64,000 nt of DNA from Parasporobacterium paucivorans DSM 15970 (lineage in GTDB: Bacteria; Bacillota; Clostridia; Lachnospirales; Lachnospiraceae), in assembly GCF_900141895.1 (NCBI RefSeq), contig NZ_FQYT01000009.1:35024-99023 (forward strand), read 5' to 3'. The notes beneath the pieces are model-generated. The model saw only the letters and a program-made list of their open reading frames with translations. It ran no database searches and had not been told where the DNA came from. Numbering within the stretch: the first letter of the stretch is position 1; each line of letters begins with the position of its first letter. Below, piece after piece: positions 54,799-62,782 of this stretch. The position numbers and the translations under genes are program-made.

Positions 54799-55722
54799 TT
54801 AATGTAAATATACAATGGCTATTGCCGTCAGCGCGAAACAGAAAGATGTAGCAAGTAATTCAGGTGCCCTGAATAGACGGAATTTTGCCATAATCGTTTC
54901 TGTTACAGCAAGCATGGACAACATAATCAGCATCTTTACAACGAAAAGAACAAACGCCGTCAGAAGGAATGAACCCGATGCTGAAGCAGCAATACCAAAA
55001 GGAATGAAAGCATTTACAAACAAAGCCATACTTACAGTCAGTTTTAAATAGGTTGACAGTTCAAAATACGCAAGATCCCGTCCGCTTAGATCCAGAAGCA
55101 TTGCTTCATGTATCATTGTCAACTCCAGGTGCGTCTCCGGATTATCCACGGGTATCCTGGTATTCTCCGCTGCTATCCATAGCAAGAATGCGACGGCCGC
55201 CATAATATGGGCTGCCGGTTCCGCAATTCCCCTGCTGTTGATATACGTTATCTCAATTATATTGAAACTGCCCGCTTCAAAATACAAAAATGCAGCAGTC
55301 AGAAATCCGATCGGCTCAGCAAACATAGAAATAAAGAGTTCTCTGCTCCCCCCCATCCCACCGAATGCACTGGCAGAATCAAGACCAATTAATACCGTCA
55401 TAAATTTCAATATGGCCATCAGAAATATAATCACGAAAATGTTCCCCAGCCCGTAGTCAGAGCCGATGTATGCGACTGGCACAGTGAAAGCAAGAAGTAT
55501 AGAGGCGGCAAGCACGATTGCAGGAGCAATGGAAGTAATAAAGGAACTATTGCCGGACAGCACTCTTCCTTTTGAAAATAATTTCATCAGTTCGTAGTAC
55601 GGCTGTAAGACGGGTGCTCCTTTGTATCCCCTTAATACCGCTTTCAATCTTCTTAAGCTCCCAACGAAGAGCGGAGCTCCTGCAATAAGGAGCAGGCTCT
55701 GTATAATATATATTATGCTCAT
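54799..55722 (-). CDS. Ehr/Hyf-type complex: NuoH-like subunit (HyfC/HycD)
   Basis: The 307-residue protein has about eight membrane segments and the NuoH/HycD features: RRLKAVLRGYKGAPVLQPYYELMKL near the N-terminus and DNPETHLELTMIHEAMLLD near residue 195, which contains the acidic residues of the quinone/coupling loop. It joins the hydrophilic arm to the pumping subunits. Confidence 0.88.
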   Translation of the reverse strand: MSIIYIIQSLLLIAGAPLFVGSLRRLKAVLRGYKGAPVLQPYYELMKLFSKGRVLSGNSSFITSIAPAIVLAASILLAFTVPVAYIGSDYGLGNIFVIIFLMAILKFMTVLIGLDSASAFGGMGGSRELFISMFAEPIGFLTAAFLYFEAGSFNIIEITYINSRGIAEPAAHIMAAVAFLLWIAAENTRIPVDNPETHLELTMIHEAMLLDLSGRDLAYFELSTYLKLTVSMALFVNAFIPFGIAASASGSFLLTAFVLFVVKMLIMLSMLAVTETIMAKFRLFRAPELLATSFCFALTAIAIVYLH

Positions 55723-55733
55723 TTCCGCTCCTC

Positions 55734-57506
55734 CTACACAAAATTGATCACAAGAATCAATGATAAAATTACTGCAACCAGGATATATGCTACATACAGC
55801 TGAATCTTTCCATAATGAATTTTCACGACCCTGACTGCAAGAAAATTCGTAAAATAAATCAGCTTCATGTAAATGTTATTCTCCAGCTTATCCGTTGTTT
55901 TCTGTTTTAGCAGTATGGTATCTTTAACCTTGGATTCTTTTTTGTACCCGGCCATCCGCCCAAAATATCTGGCAACCGGCTGGCTGAATCCATCCCCGGA
56001 ATATTGCATGTTCGGTTTGGACGTATCAAATCCACATCCCCAGGTTGAATTTATCTGAGGTTTCTTTCCTTTGTCCAGTATCCTGGATACAAGCAAAATC
56101 AGTATAATGATACCAAATAGAAGTATCGCCACCCTTGTAATTTCATAGCCAAAAGGCTGGACAATATACTTCGTTTCCAAAATTGATTCCGACAACCCTA
56201 TAGATATCATTCCAACAATAAATGGGGAAAAAATTCCAAACAGAATCGAAAGAGCGGAAAGCATTGCCATCCCCACATTCATGGAACGAGGTATCTCACG
56301 GACATTTACGGCTTTCTCACTCCTGGCCTTTCCCAAATAGGTTATCCCAAACGCTTTGACTGCTGCAAATATGGCTGCGCCGGATGCAAGCATAATTACA
56401 CACCCGCAAAGGATAACCACAAGAAACAGCTTTTTACTGTCCAGCAGAAACGAAGACTTAATAAATGATACCAGAATCAGGCTTTCACTTGCAAAACCAT
56501 TCAATGGAGGTATACATGAAATTGCTGCAGTGCCTATAAAAACACAGATTGCAGTAAATTTCATTTTAGCGTGGAGGCCTCCCAGTTCATTCATATTGCT
56601 TGTACCGGTTGCGAATAAAGCACTCCCTGCCCCCGTAAACAGCAGGCTCTTGAAAACACCATGGTTTAATGAGTGGAAAAGACCGGCTGTCAGAGCCATG
56701 ATGGCTGCCTCATATAATTTCAAGTCATATAATACCAGGGCGAGCCCGATAACTGAAAAAATAACCCCTATGTTCTCACTGCTGGAGTAGGCAAGAAGTT
56801 TCTTGTTATCATTTTGAAGAAGTGCATTAATGATGTTATAAATGGCAAAGACTGTTCCGAGGAGCATTACTGCAAGACCACTTTCCCAGGAAACGCCCCC
56901 CATAAGGAAAAAAGTCACACGGATGAAGCCATAGATTGCAACTTTGAGCATTACCCCGGACATCATTGCAGAAAGCATACTTGGAAACTTATGGATGGCA
57001 CAAAAGGATGAACCCTCGGATACCAGCAGCCCTGCTTTCGCGCCAAATCCAATCAGCGCTAAGATAAATATGATCCAGGGCTCCTGTATCATACCTCTTG
57101 AATGTACAATTTCAGTAAAATCAATTGAACCGGTGTATTTATAGATGAATCCGAACATCATCATCAGAAATAACCCGCTGATATGAGTCAGGACAAAATA
57201 ATAAATTCCCGGTTTTATACTTTCTCTGTTCTTATGGTCATAAATCGCCAGAAAGAAGGATGCAATGGACATAAGCTCCCAGAACACCATAAAAGAAATG
57301 GAATTGGAAGACATCACCACTCCGATCATCGAAAGGACAAACAAGCCGAACATTATCCAGAAATATCTACCTGAATAAATATTTCTGTATTTTTTTATAT
57401 ATCCAGTTGAATACACCGATACTGGGATTGCAATCAGAATGATTATAAACAAAAAAAACACAGAAAGAAAATCATCCATAAAAAACTTGGACAAATAAGA
57501 AAGCAT
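55734..57506 (-). CDS. Ehr/Hyf-type complex: antiporter-like subunit (HyfB/NuoL type)
   Basis: The 590-residue protein is the first gene of the complex, with about 15 membrane segments, the KLLAYSSSENIGVIFS motif and the SLNHGVFKSLLF segment (conserved Lys in a membrane helix). It matches the long NuoL-like subunits HyfB/HycC. A promoter is predicted about 50 bases upstream, so the six genes (57506 to 50407), with gaps of 7-18 bases, form one operon. Confidence 0.88.
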   Translation of the reverse strand: MLSYLSKFFMDDFLSVFFLFIIILIAIPVSVYSTGYIKKYRNIYSGRYFWIMFGLFVLSMIGVVMSSNSISFMVFWELMSIASFFLAIYDHKNRESIKPGIYYFVLTHISGLFLMMMFGFIYKYTGSIDFTEIVHSRGMIQEPWIIFILALIGFGAKAGLLVSEGSSFCAIHKFPSMLSAMMSGVMLKVAIYGFIRVTFFLMGGVSWESGLAVMLLGTVFAIYNIINALLQNDNKKLLAYSSSENIGVIFSVIGLALVLYDLKLYEAAIMALTAGLFHSLNHGVFKSLLFTGAGSALFATGTSNMNELGGLHAKMKFTAICVFIGTAAISCIPPLNGFASESLILVSFIKSSFLLDSKKLFLVVILCGCVIMLASGAAIFAAVKAFGITYLGKARSEKAVNVREIPRSMNVGMAMLSALSILFGIFSPFIVGMISIGLSESILETKYIVQPFGYEITRVAILLFGIIILILLVSRILDKGKKPQINSTWGCGFDTSKPNMQYSGDGFSQPVARYFGRMAGYKKESKVKDTILLKQKTTDKLENNIYMKLIYFTNFLAVRVVKIHYGKIQLYVAYILVAVILSLILVINFV

Positions 57507-57555
57507 AAAATTACCATCTCCATTTTAAATTATATTTAATCGCAAAATCATTTCG

Positions 57556-57584
57556 AGTATAACACTGTTTACCGATAAGCACAA
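57556..57584 (-). promoter_or_regulatory. promoter of the Ehr/Hyf-type operon
   Basis: TTGTGC (57579-57584), 17-base spacer, TATACT (57556-57561) with an upstream TG on the minus strand. Confidence 0.55.
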
Positions 57585-57607
57585 ACAACTTTTTGACACG
57601 GTAATGC

Positions 57608-57634
57608 AAAAAAGTCCTCCGAAGAGGACTTTTT
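57608..57634 (-). terminator. terminator of the transhydroxylase operon
   Basis: A stem of GTCCTC/GAGGAC extended by A/T pairs, with a UUCG tetraloop on the minus strand, followed by TTTTTT. It separates the molybdoenzyme operon from the Ehr/Hyf-type operon. Confidence 0.92.
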
Positions 57635-57643
57635 CTTTACCTT

Positions 57644-57699
57644 CAATTCGGCATGGTCCATAACAAAGAAAACTTTGTTGCGGGCCACGCCGTGAATTG
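57644..57699 (-). repeat. long nested hairpin after the transhydroxylase small subunit
   Basis: A 56-base imperfect inverted repeat: outer CAATTC/GAATTG, a middle 10-bp arm (GGCGTGGCCC/GGACCATGCC with one mismatch), and an inner perfect AACAAAG/CTTTGTT with a 4-base loop. It lies between the stop codon and the terminator and may protect the 3' end of the mRNA. Confidence 0.7.
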
Positions 57700-57714
57700 T
57701 GAATTCAAGGATGA

Positions 57715-58536
57715 TTATCTCAGTATTATTTCACCGAGATTCAGCGATTTACCATCAATGGTAAAATCAGTGCTGTATTCAAGGTTTTCAGATGTAACCT
57801 TCAGCGTATAATCTCCGTCGGCAAGATCATCAAACTTGAACTCACCGAAATAATCAGTAGTTGCGGAAGCTGCACTGGCTCCGGAGAGGGTAACATTGGC
57901 TCCTTCGAAACATTCCCCGTTTACAAGAACTTCGGCAGAAATGAAATTCTTTGTGTACATATACAGGTTTTTGTAGAATACGTGAGGATTTGTACCAAGT
58001 TCTGGCCTGAAGACCTCAAGAGCTTCTTCTTTGATTTTTGCTTCCATTTCTTCTGGCTCGAGTAAATAATGAACGATTGCGTTGGTAGGGCAGCTGTGTG
58101 CACATCTTGGCATCGTAAGAACCGGATCATGATCCAGAATATGAGCACAGAATGTACATTTCTGAGGTGTAGCAGCCTCCTCGCTCCAGTAAATAGCTCC
58201 ATAAGGACATGATTTTACTAATGCTTCATTTCCTTTGGCTTTAATCATGTCTATCATTACAATACCATCTTCGCGCCTTGTAATAGCTCCGTTTGAAGCC
58301 TTGATGCAAGGAGCGTTTTCACAATGCTGACAAGGCATTGGAAGAAAATGTATGTCCATACGTGGAGCTTTACCACGCTCGGTGCGCAGAATATTCATCC
58401 AACGGTGTCCGTGACGTGGCTGCTCGTCGGTATAAGGTGCCCAATTGTTGCCGATATGCTCGTCTTTGCAGGCCATGAAGCAATCATTGCAGTCAAAGCA
58501 GAGTGCAACATCTATAATCATATAATGCTGTTTCAT
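57715..58536 (-). CDS. athS: pyrogallol hydroxytransferase-like small (iron-sulfur) subunit
   Basis: The 273-residue protein has 12 cluster cysteines in DmsB-like order: C13, C16, C19, C23; C69, C72, C77, C110; and C127, C130, C145, C149, enough for three [4Fe-4S] clusters. Residues from about 200 to the end form a CnaB-like beta domain (TTDYFGEFKFDDLADGDY). Three clusters plus a C-terminal beta barrel, at this length, is the layout of the transhydroxylase small subunit of Pelobacter acidigallici (about 274 residues, from memory). It starts 1 base after the large subunit stop. No signal peptide, so cytoplasmic. A resorcinol hydroxylase small subunit is an alternative. Confidence 0.82.
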   Translation of the reverse strand: MKQHYMIIDVALCFDCNDCFMACKDEHIGNNWAPYTDEQPRHGHRWMNILRTERGKAPRMDIHFLPMPCQHCENAPCIKASNGAITRREDGIVMIDMIKAKGNEALVKSCPYGAIYWSEEAATPQKCTFCAHILDHDPVLTMPRCAHSCPTNAIVHYLLEPEEMEAKIKEEALEVFRPELGTNPHVFYKNLYMYTKNFISAEVLVNGECFEGANVTLSGASAASATTDYFGEFKFDDLADGDYTLKVTSENLEYSTDFTIDGKSLNLGEIILR

Positions 58537-58537
58537 C

Positions 58538-61144
58538 TTAGTTGTCTCCTTTCCATTTTTCTACTTCCACCAGACAATGTTCGGTGGCCATACCACTTGC
58601 ATATTTGGACATCAATCTGGCTGGTGTAAGAATGTTGATACATCCTCCACGGTCAGTTGAATTACCGGGTTCGCCTAATGGAACGTATTCTGCAGATGAT
58701 TCATAGCAATGACAGGTTCCGGCAGGAATACGTTCAGTGACTTTGGCTGCAAAAAGTACGGAGCCACGCTCATTGTACGCCTTGATGATATCGCCGTCTT
58801 TGATTCCTCTTGCCTCAGCGTCTACAGAATTTATACGGAAGATCCAGTAATAGAAGCCGTCGATCAATACGCGGTGGTCTTTGATGTCATTTACATAGGA
58901 GTTCTTGCCATCGCTGTGGGTATGGAAAGTGAAACGTGGATGAGGTGATACGACCGCAAGCGGGTAAGTTTTAATACGATCGGTGTGATGTCCTTCCCAT
59001 GACGGAATGTACATAGGCATAAGCGGACGCTCTTTATCATCTGTATCGTAGTGACCGAACCGTTTGAGACTGTTGGATACGAATTCCACTTTACCAGACT
59101 GTGTCTGCAGGCCTTTTTGGTCAACCAGATCACCAGGGCGGAAGCGGGAAATCCAGCCTCTTACATCCTGTTCCCGGTCTTCAGCGAACCAGCGGAAAGC
59201 AGGCGCAGAAGGAGCCTTATTGGTAACAGGAACAATATAATATCCTTTTTCAAAGAATTCTTCCCAGGATATAACGGTAGGAAGATCGGAAGCATAAAAC
59301 ATCTGTTTTGCCCAATCAAGATCTGTCTTGCCTTCGGAGAACACTTGACCAACGTTCAGCTTCTCGCAAATAGCACGGAAGATTTCGTAGTCGGACTTGG
59401 ATTCGCCAACAGGATTGATACATTTCTGCTGAAGCATGATAACCCTGTGGTTGCACTGATTGTGTGAATCCGGGTTGTAACCGGAGTTGCTGCACCATTC
59501 ACCGATGTCCCAACGCTCGAAGTTTGTGCATGCTGGTAAAATGATATCTGCAAAAGGAACCTCTCCTTCCATCCAGATAGACTGGCTGACTACAAATGGG
59601 AGACGTTTGGTTCTGTACATTCTTGCATAACGATTTCCTTCACCCATCGTTCCGATGTGTGGACCGCCGTATTTATAGAGCATCTGGATACGTGAATATC
59701 CTGCAGCCGGATACGTGTATTTATGGAACTGCTGTTCCTGTGAAGCACCGACAAATCCACGGCCGTACCATTCGACTTCATCGTCCAGAACGCATTCTGG
59801 AAGTCTCATACGGTGAAGATGAACGCCCGAACCAGTACTCAGGTTTGAGGTCATTGGTCTGCTCTTAACACCGTCAAACATACGATATACAAATGTAGCT
59901 CCTGCAGCAGAGTTGTCGCAGTCACCAGCGATACCGCCATCTGCGTAGCCTGGGAAATAGAAATCAGAGTCAACAGGCACACCCTGTGTAGTGCTGTACA
60001 TGTTGATTCCTGGCTTTCCAAGACCCTGCATGGTAATCAGGGCAACCATGAGACGTGCCCAGTCCATACCGATAGGGCTACGGCAGGCTCCACCCCAACC
60101 GCCTAAACCGCCGGCAGCGAGCATGGTTTTATTTTTTGCCCATTCACGAGCAAGAGCACGGATTTCATGGGCAGGTATGTTACATTCTTCTGCAGCCCAT
60201 TCGGTGGTCTTAGGAATACCGTCTGTTTTGCCGAGAACATATTCTGTCCATTCGTCAAAACCAAATGTATGTGTCTTGACATATTCTTTGTCATAGGTAC
60301 CTTCTGTAAGCCAGGTATATGCAATACCAAGAGCCAGAGCACTATCGGTACCAAGTTGTGGGGAGAACCACTTTCCACCATAGAGAAGATTGGTGTTATT
60401 GTAGTAAGGGTCAATAAAGACCATCTTTACGCCCAGTTCTTTGAGCCAGCGGCGACGGATTGTACTTTCGTAGGCACTGTAGATACCATTGTTGGTCTCA
60501 GGGTCAGATGACCAGAAAACCATCATCTCACAGTTCTGGATGCAGTCTTCAAAGAGATCCGTCTGCTCCGGATTTCCAAGACGTGCGGTGAATCCCCACA
60601 TATGGGTAGCGCCCCAATGGAAGCCTTCCCAACTGTCAGGGTTATGGTCTGCGTAGGTCATGCCAACCGTGTTCATAAAGCGGAAGAGAGCACTGTGGCG
60701 ATATCCTATATTACCCCATAAATGATGGGAACTTGGTTCGATAACCATAGCGCCAGGTCCGAATTCGCGTTTGATGCGTCGGATTTCGCCTGTTACGATA
60801 TCCAAGGCTTCATCCCAACTGATTCTTTCATAGCCGGACTCGCCACGTTTTTCCTCGTTGCGTTCACCGTTTGGATCAAAGTCAACACGTTTCATTGGGT
60901 ACATAATACGGCGATCTGTGTAGATTGTTCCTTTAAATCCTGCGGTAAAAGCCGTGTATGTTGTTTTTCTTGGAGGCTGGAACGTGCGCCCCCTCGCTTC
61001 GATTTTCCATGAATCGGCATCATTTTCATCCAGATCCATCGGTGTCATGCGGACAATCTTATCCTGTTCTTCGTCAACATAAACGAATACCGGACCACCG
61101 GTGGTCATCTGAGTCTTTCTGGTGAGTTTCTTAAATTCGTTCAT
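58538..61144 (-). CDS. athL: pyrogallol-phloroglucinol transhydroxylase-like large (molybdopterin) subunit
   Basis: The 868-residue protein belongs to the DMSO reductase family with bis-MGD cofactor, but has no N-terminal [4Fe-4S] motif and no Tat signal. With a constant shift of 4, the active-site residues I recall for P. acidigallici transhydroxylase (H144, D174, S175 as Mo ligand, Y404, Y560) are found here at H140, D170, S171, Y400 and Y556. This enzyme moves a hydroxyl group between trihydroxybenzenes, turning pyrogallol into phloroglucinol without net redox. Start ATG at 61144 has AGGAGG 9 bases upstream. Resorcinol hydroxylase (RehL) shares the fold and remains an alternative. A LysR regulator lies upstream. 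Confidence 0.85.
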   Translation of the reverse strand: MNEFKKLTRKTQMTTGGPVFVYVDEEQDKIVRMTPMDLDENDADSWKIEARGRTFQPPRKTTYTAFTAGFKGTIYTDRRIMYPMKRVDFDPNGERNEEKRGESGYERISWDEALDIVTGEIRRIKREFGPGAMVIEPSSHHLWGNIGYRHSALFRFMNTVGMTYADHNPDSWEGFHWGATHMWGFTARLGNPEQTDLFEDCIQNCEMMVFWSSDPETNNGIYSAYESTIRRRWLKELGVKMVFIDPYYNNTNLLYGGKWFSPQLGTDSALALGIAYTWLTEGTYDKEYVKTHTFGFDEWTEYVLGKTDGIPKTTEWAAEECNIPAHEIRALAREWAKNKTMLAAGGLGGWGGACRSPIGMDWARLMVALITMQGLGKPGINMYSTTQGVPVDSDFYFPGYADGGIAGDCDNSAAGATFVYRMFDGVKSRPMTSNLSTGSGVHLHRMRLPECVLDDEVEWYGRGFVGASQEQQFHKYTYPAAGYSRIQMLYKYGGPHIGTMGEGNRYARMYRTKRLPFVVSQSIWMEGEVPFADIILPACTNFERWDIGEWCSNSGYNPDSHNQCNHRVIMLQQKCINPVGESKSDYEIFRAICEKLNVGQVFSEGKTDLDWAKQMFYASDLPTVISWEEFFEKGYYIVPVTNKAPSAPAFRWFAEDREQDVRGWISRFRPGDLVDQKGLQTQSGKVEFVSNSLKRFGHYDTDDKERPLMPMYIPSWEGHHTDRIKTYPLAVVSPHPRFTFHTHSDGKNSYVNDIKDHRVLIDGFYYWIFRINSVDAEARGIKDGDIIKAYNERGSVLFAAKVTERIPAGTCHCYESSAEYVPLGEPGNSTDRGGCINILTPARLMSKYASGMATEHCLVEVEKWKGDN

Positions 61145-61224
61145 TCATCTGATCCTCCTTAAAGAATTTGATACAGTGCTGCTGTCAATCCTGAAAAACA
61201 TTCAGACTTATGCGCTGTACGTAA

Positions 61225-61253
61225 ATTATATAACTTTCAACCAGTAAATACAA
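61225..61253 (-). promoter_or_regulatory. promoter of the transhydroxylase operon
   Basis: Perfect TATAAT (61225-61230), 17-base spacer, weak -35 TTGTAT (61248-61253) on the minus strand, about 80 bases before the start codon. A weak -35 fits an activator-dependent promoter such as a LysR target. Confidence 0.6.
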
Positions 61254-61312
61254 CGAAGTGACAATCCACGATCTTTTCGTTTAATCTAAAAAACAAATAA
61301 CTGAAAATAAGG

Positions 61313-61681
61313 TCAGCCTTTTTTCTCTTCCTGCCACAAACCAAATGCATTTCCTTCCGTGTCCATACATACGGCAAGGTATCCCCACCCTGGCACAGGC
61401 ATTTTAGACTGAATGACCCTCCCTCCAAGGATTTCTACTTTTTCGCAGTATGCGTCGACACTTGCAACCCCGATATAGTTTGTAATCCTTTGTGACGGTT
61501 CTCCACGCAGTCCCAGTCCTCCACCTACTCCCGGGCTTCCATCCTGACCCTTAGTCTCGATCAGATAAAAATCCGGAAAACCCGGTGTGCTCGTAAAATT
61601 CCAGTCGAATAGAGTCTCATAGAATGCCTTTGCCCTTGCAGTGTCATCTGCGGCAATGTCAAAATGAACGATTGTCGGCAT
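61313..61681 (-). CDS. VOC (glyoxalase/bleomycin resistance) family protein
   Basis: The 122-residue protein is a single vicinal-oxygen-chelate unit: VHFDIAADDTARAKAFYETLFDW at the start with a metal-ligand His, and MDTEGNAFGLWQE at the end with the ligand Glu. The family includes aromatic ring-cleavage dioxygenases, isomerases and resistance proteins; a role with the neighbouring aromatic enzyme is possible but unproven. AAGGAGG ribosome site; it follows the LysR gene by 38 bases. Confidence 0.85.
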   Translation of the reverse strand: MPTIVHFDIAADDTARAKAFYETLFDWNFTSTPGFPDFYLIETKGQDGSPGVGGGLGLRGEPSQRITNYIGVASVDAYCEKVEILGGRVIQSKMPVPGWGYLAVCMDTEGNAFGLWQEEKKG

Positions 61682-61719
61682 ATTGCTACCTCCTTATATG
61701 GCGCCGATTTAGGCGCATT

Positions 61720-62619
61720 TTATTGATTCTTCAGCATTTCGAGGGTTTCTTCCAGTTTTTTAAGAAAAGTCGGTATAGCCGGATTGTAATTTTCCTGGTT
61801 CCAGGCGGCCACCAGGGAAGGGTCCCAGTCGCTTTCCATTTCCACGAATTTAATATATGGGTTCATTTTCAGGCTGGTGCGGTCATCAAGGATTGTAACG
61901 CCCTTCCCGACCTCTACCCACAGTATCTGTTCCGCCAGACTGGATGCGAAACAATGCTTTGGTTTAAATCCCGCTTTCTGGCACGCCTGGAATATTAAAG
62001 GAGATGAATTGGAGTTGTCTTCTGGCGAAATCATGACAAACATTTCATCCTTCAGATCAATCAGTGAAAGATTTTTCTTTTCGGCCAACGGATGGCTCCT
62101 GTTGATTACGATGTAATCCTTTGAATCCTCCAATTTCTGATAGAGGAGATGGTCTCTGTTCTCCACTTCGAATTTAACGGTGAAAATCAGGTCCAATTTA
62201 CCATTATAGACATCTGTGATCAATTTACTGAAGGTGCTTGTATGAAACGCAAGCTCAATATTAGGATGTATTTCCTTGAAATATTGATAGATGGGAGGCA
62301 TGAAATCTGCCACATTCACCTCATCCAGTATTCCGATATTCAATATTCCGTTTAATCCTTTTTGCGCATTCTGCGCTTTTTCCACAAGTGCGTAATAATT
62401 TTCATACAGCTCGCTCAAACCAAGATACAAAATATTGCCGGCCGGTGTAAGTCGCACAGTCCTTCCTGTCCGTAAAAACAGTTGCAGGTTAAGTTCGGAT
62501 TCCATTTTAGTGATGTAGCGGCTCAGGGAGGGCTGCGAAATATACAACTGCTCTGCCGCCTTTGTAAAACTCAGGGATTTTGCAACTGCAACAAAATATT
62601 TTACCTGAAGCATATTCAT
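61720..62619 (-). CDS. LysR family transcriptional regulator
   Basis: The 299-residue protein has the N-terminal LysR winged helix (MLQVKYFVAVAKSLSFTKAAEQL, ISQPSLSRYITKME) and a substrate-binding domain. LysR proteins usually activate a nearby operon on binding a pathway intermediate; the likely target is the transhydroxylase operon, about 480 bases away on the same strand. GGAG site 8 bases before ATG 62619. Confidence 0.9.
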   Translation of the reverse strand: MNMLQVKYFVAVAKSLSFTKAAEQLYISQPSLSRYITKMESELNLQLFLRTGRTVRLTPAGNILYLGLSELYENYYALVEKAQNAQKGLNGILNIGILDEVNVADFMPPIYQYFKEIHPNIELAFHTSTFSKLITDVYNGKLDLIFTVKFEVENRDHLLYQKLEDSKDYIVINRSHPLAEKKNLSLIDLKDEMFVMISPEDNSNSSPLIFQACQKAGFKPKHCFASSLAEQILWVEVGKGVTILDDRTSLKMNPYIKFVEMESDWDPSLVAAWNQENYNPAIPTFLKKLEETLEMLKNQ

Positions 62620-62690
62620 GACTGTGTCTCCAATCTGTATTCATTCTTTTAATATTATTCTACCATCAGTTTGAGCTTTCAACAACTTTT

Positions 62691-62752
62691 AATATATAAC
62701 AGACAGACCGGCGGGAATTGGAAAACGCCCGCCGGTCTGTCTGTTATATATT
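62691..62752 (-). terminator. 25-bp perfect hairpin after the NCS2 permease
   Basis: Two perfectly complementary 25-base arms (62691-62715 and 62728-62752) enclose a 12-base loop. The core is GC rich (CCGGCGGG) and the ends are AT rich. The U run on either side is weak (the arms end in AT-rich sequence), so it could be a bidirectional terminator between the permease and the LysR gene or a mobile-element footprint. Confidence 0.75.
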
Positions 62753-62782
62753 ATTCATTATTTTATTCCGTTATGATTTGTT

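Noticed and set aside
50407..57506. Annotation as hydrogenase-4 (Hyf) with a NiFe site.
   Set aside because: Three of the four Ni-binding cysteines are absent (S224, S227 and S511 positions), so a hydrogenase call is not supported.
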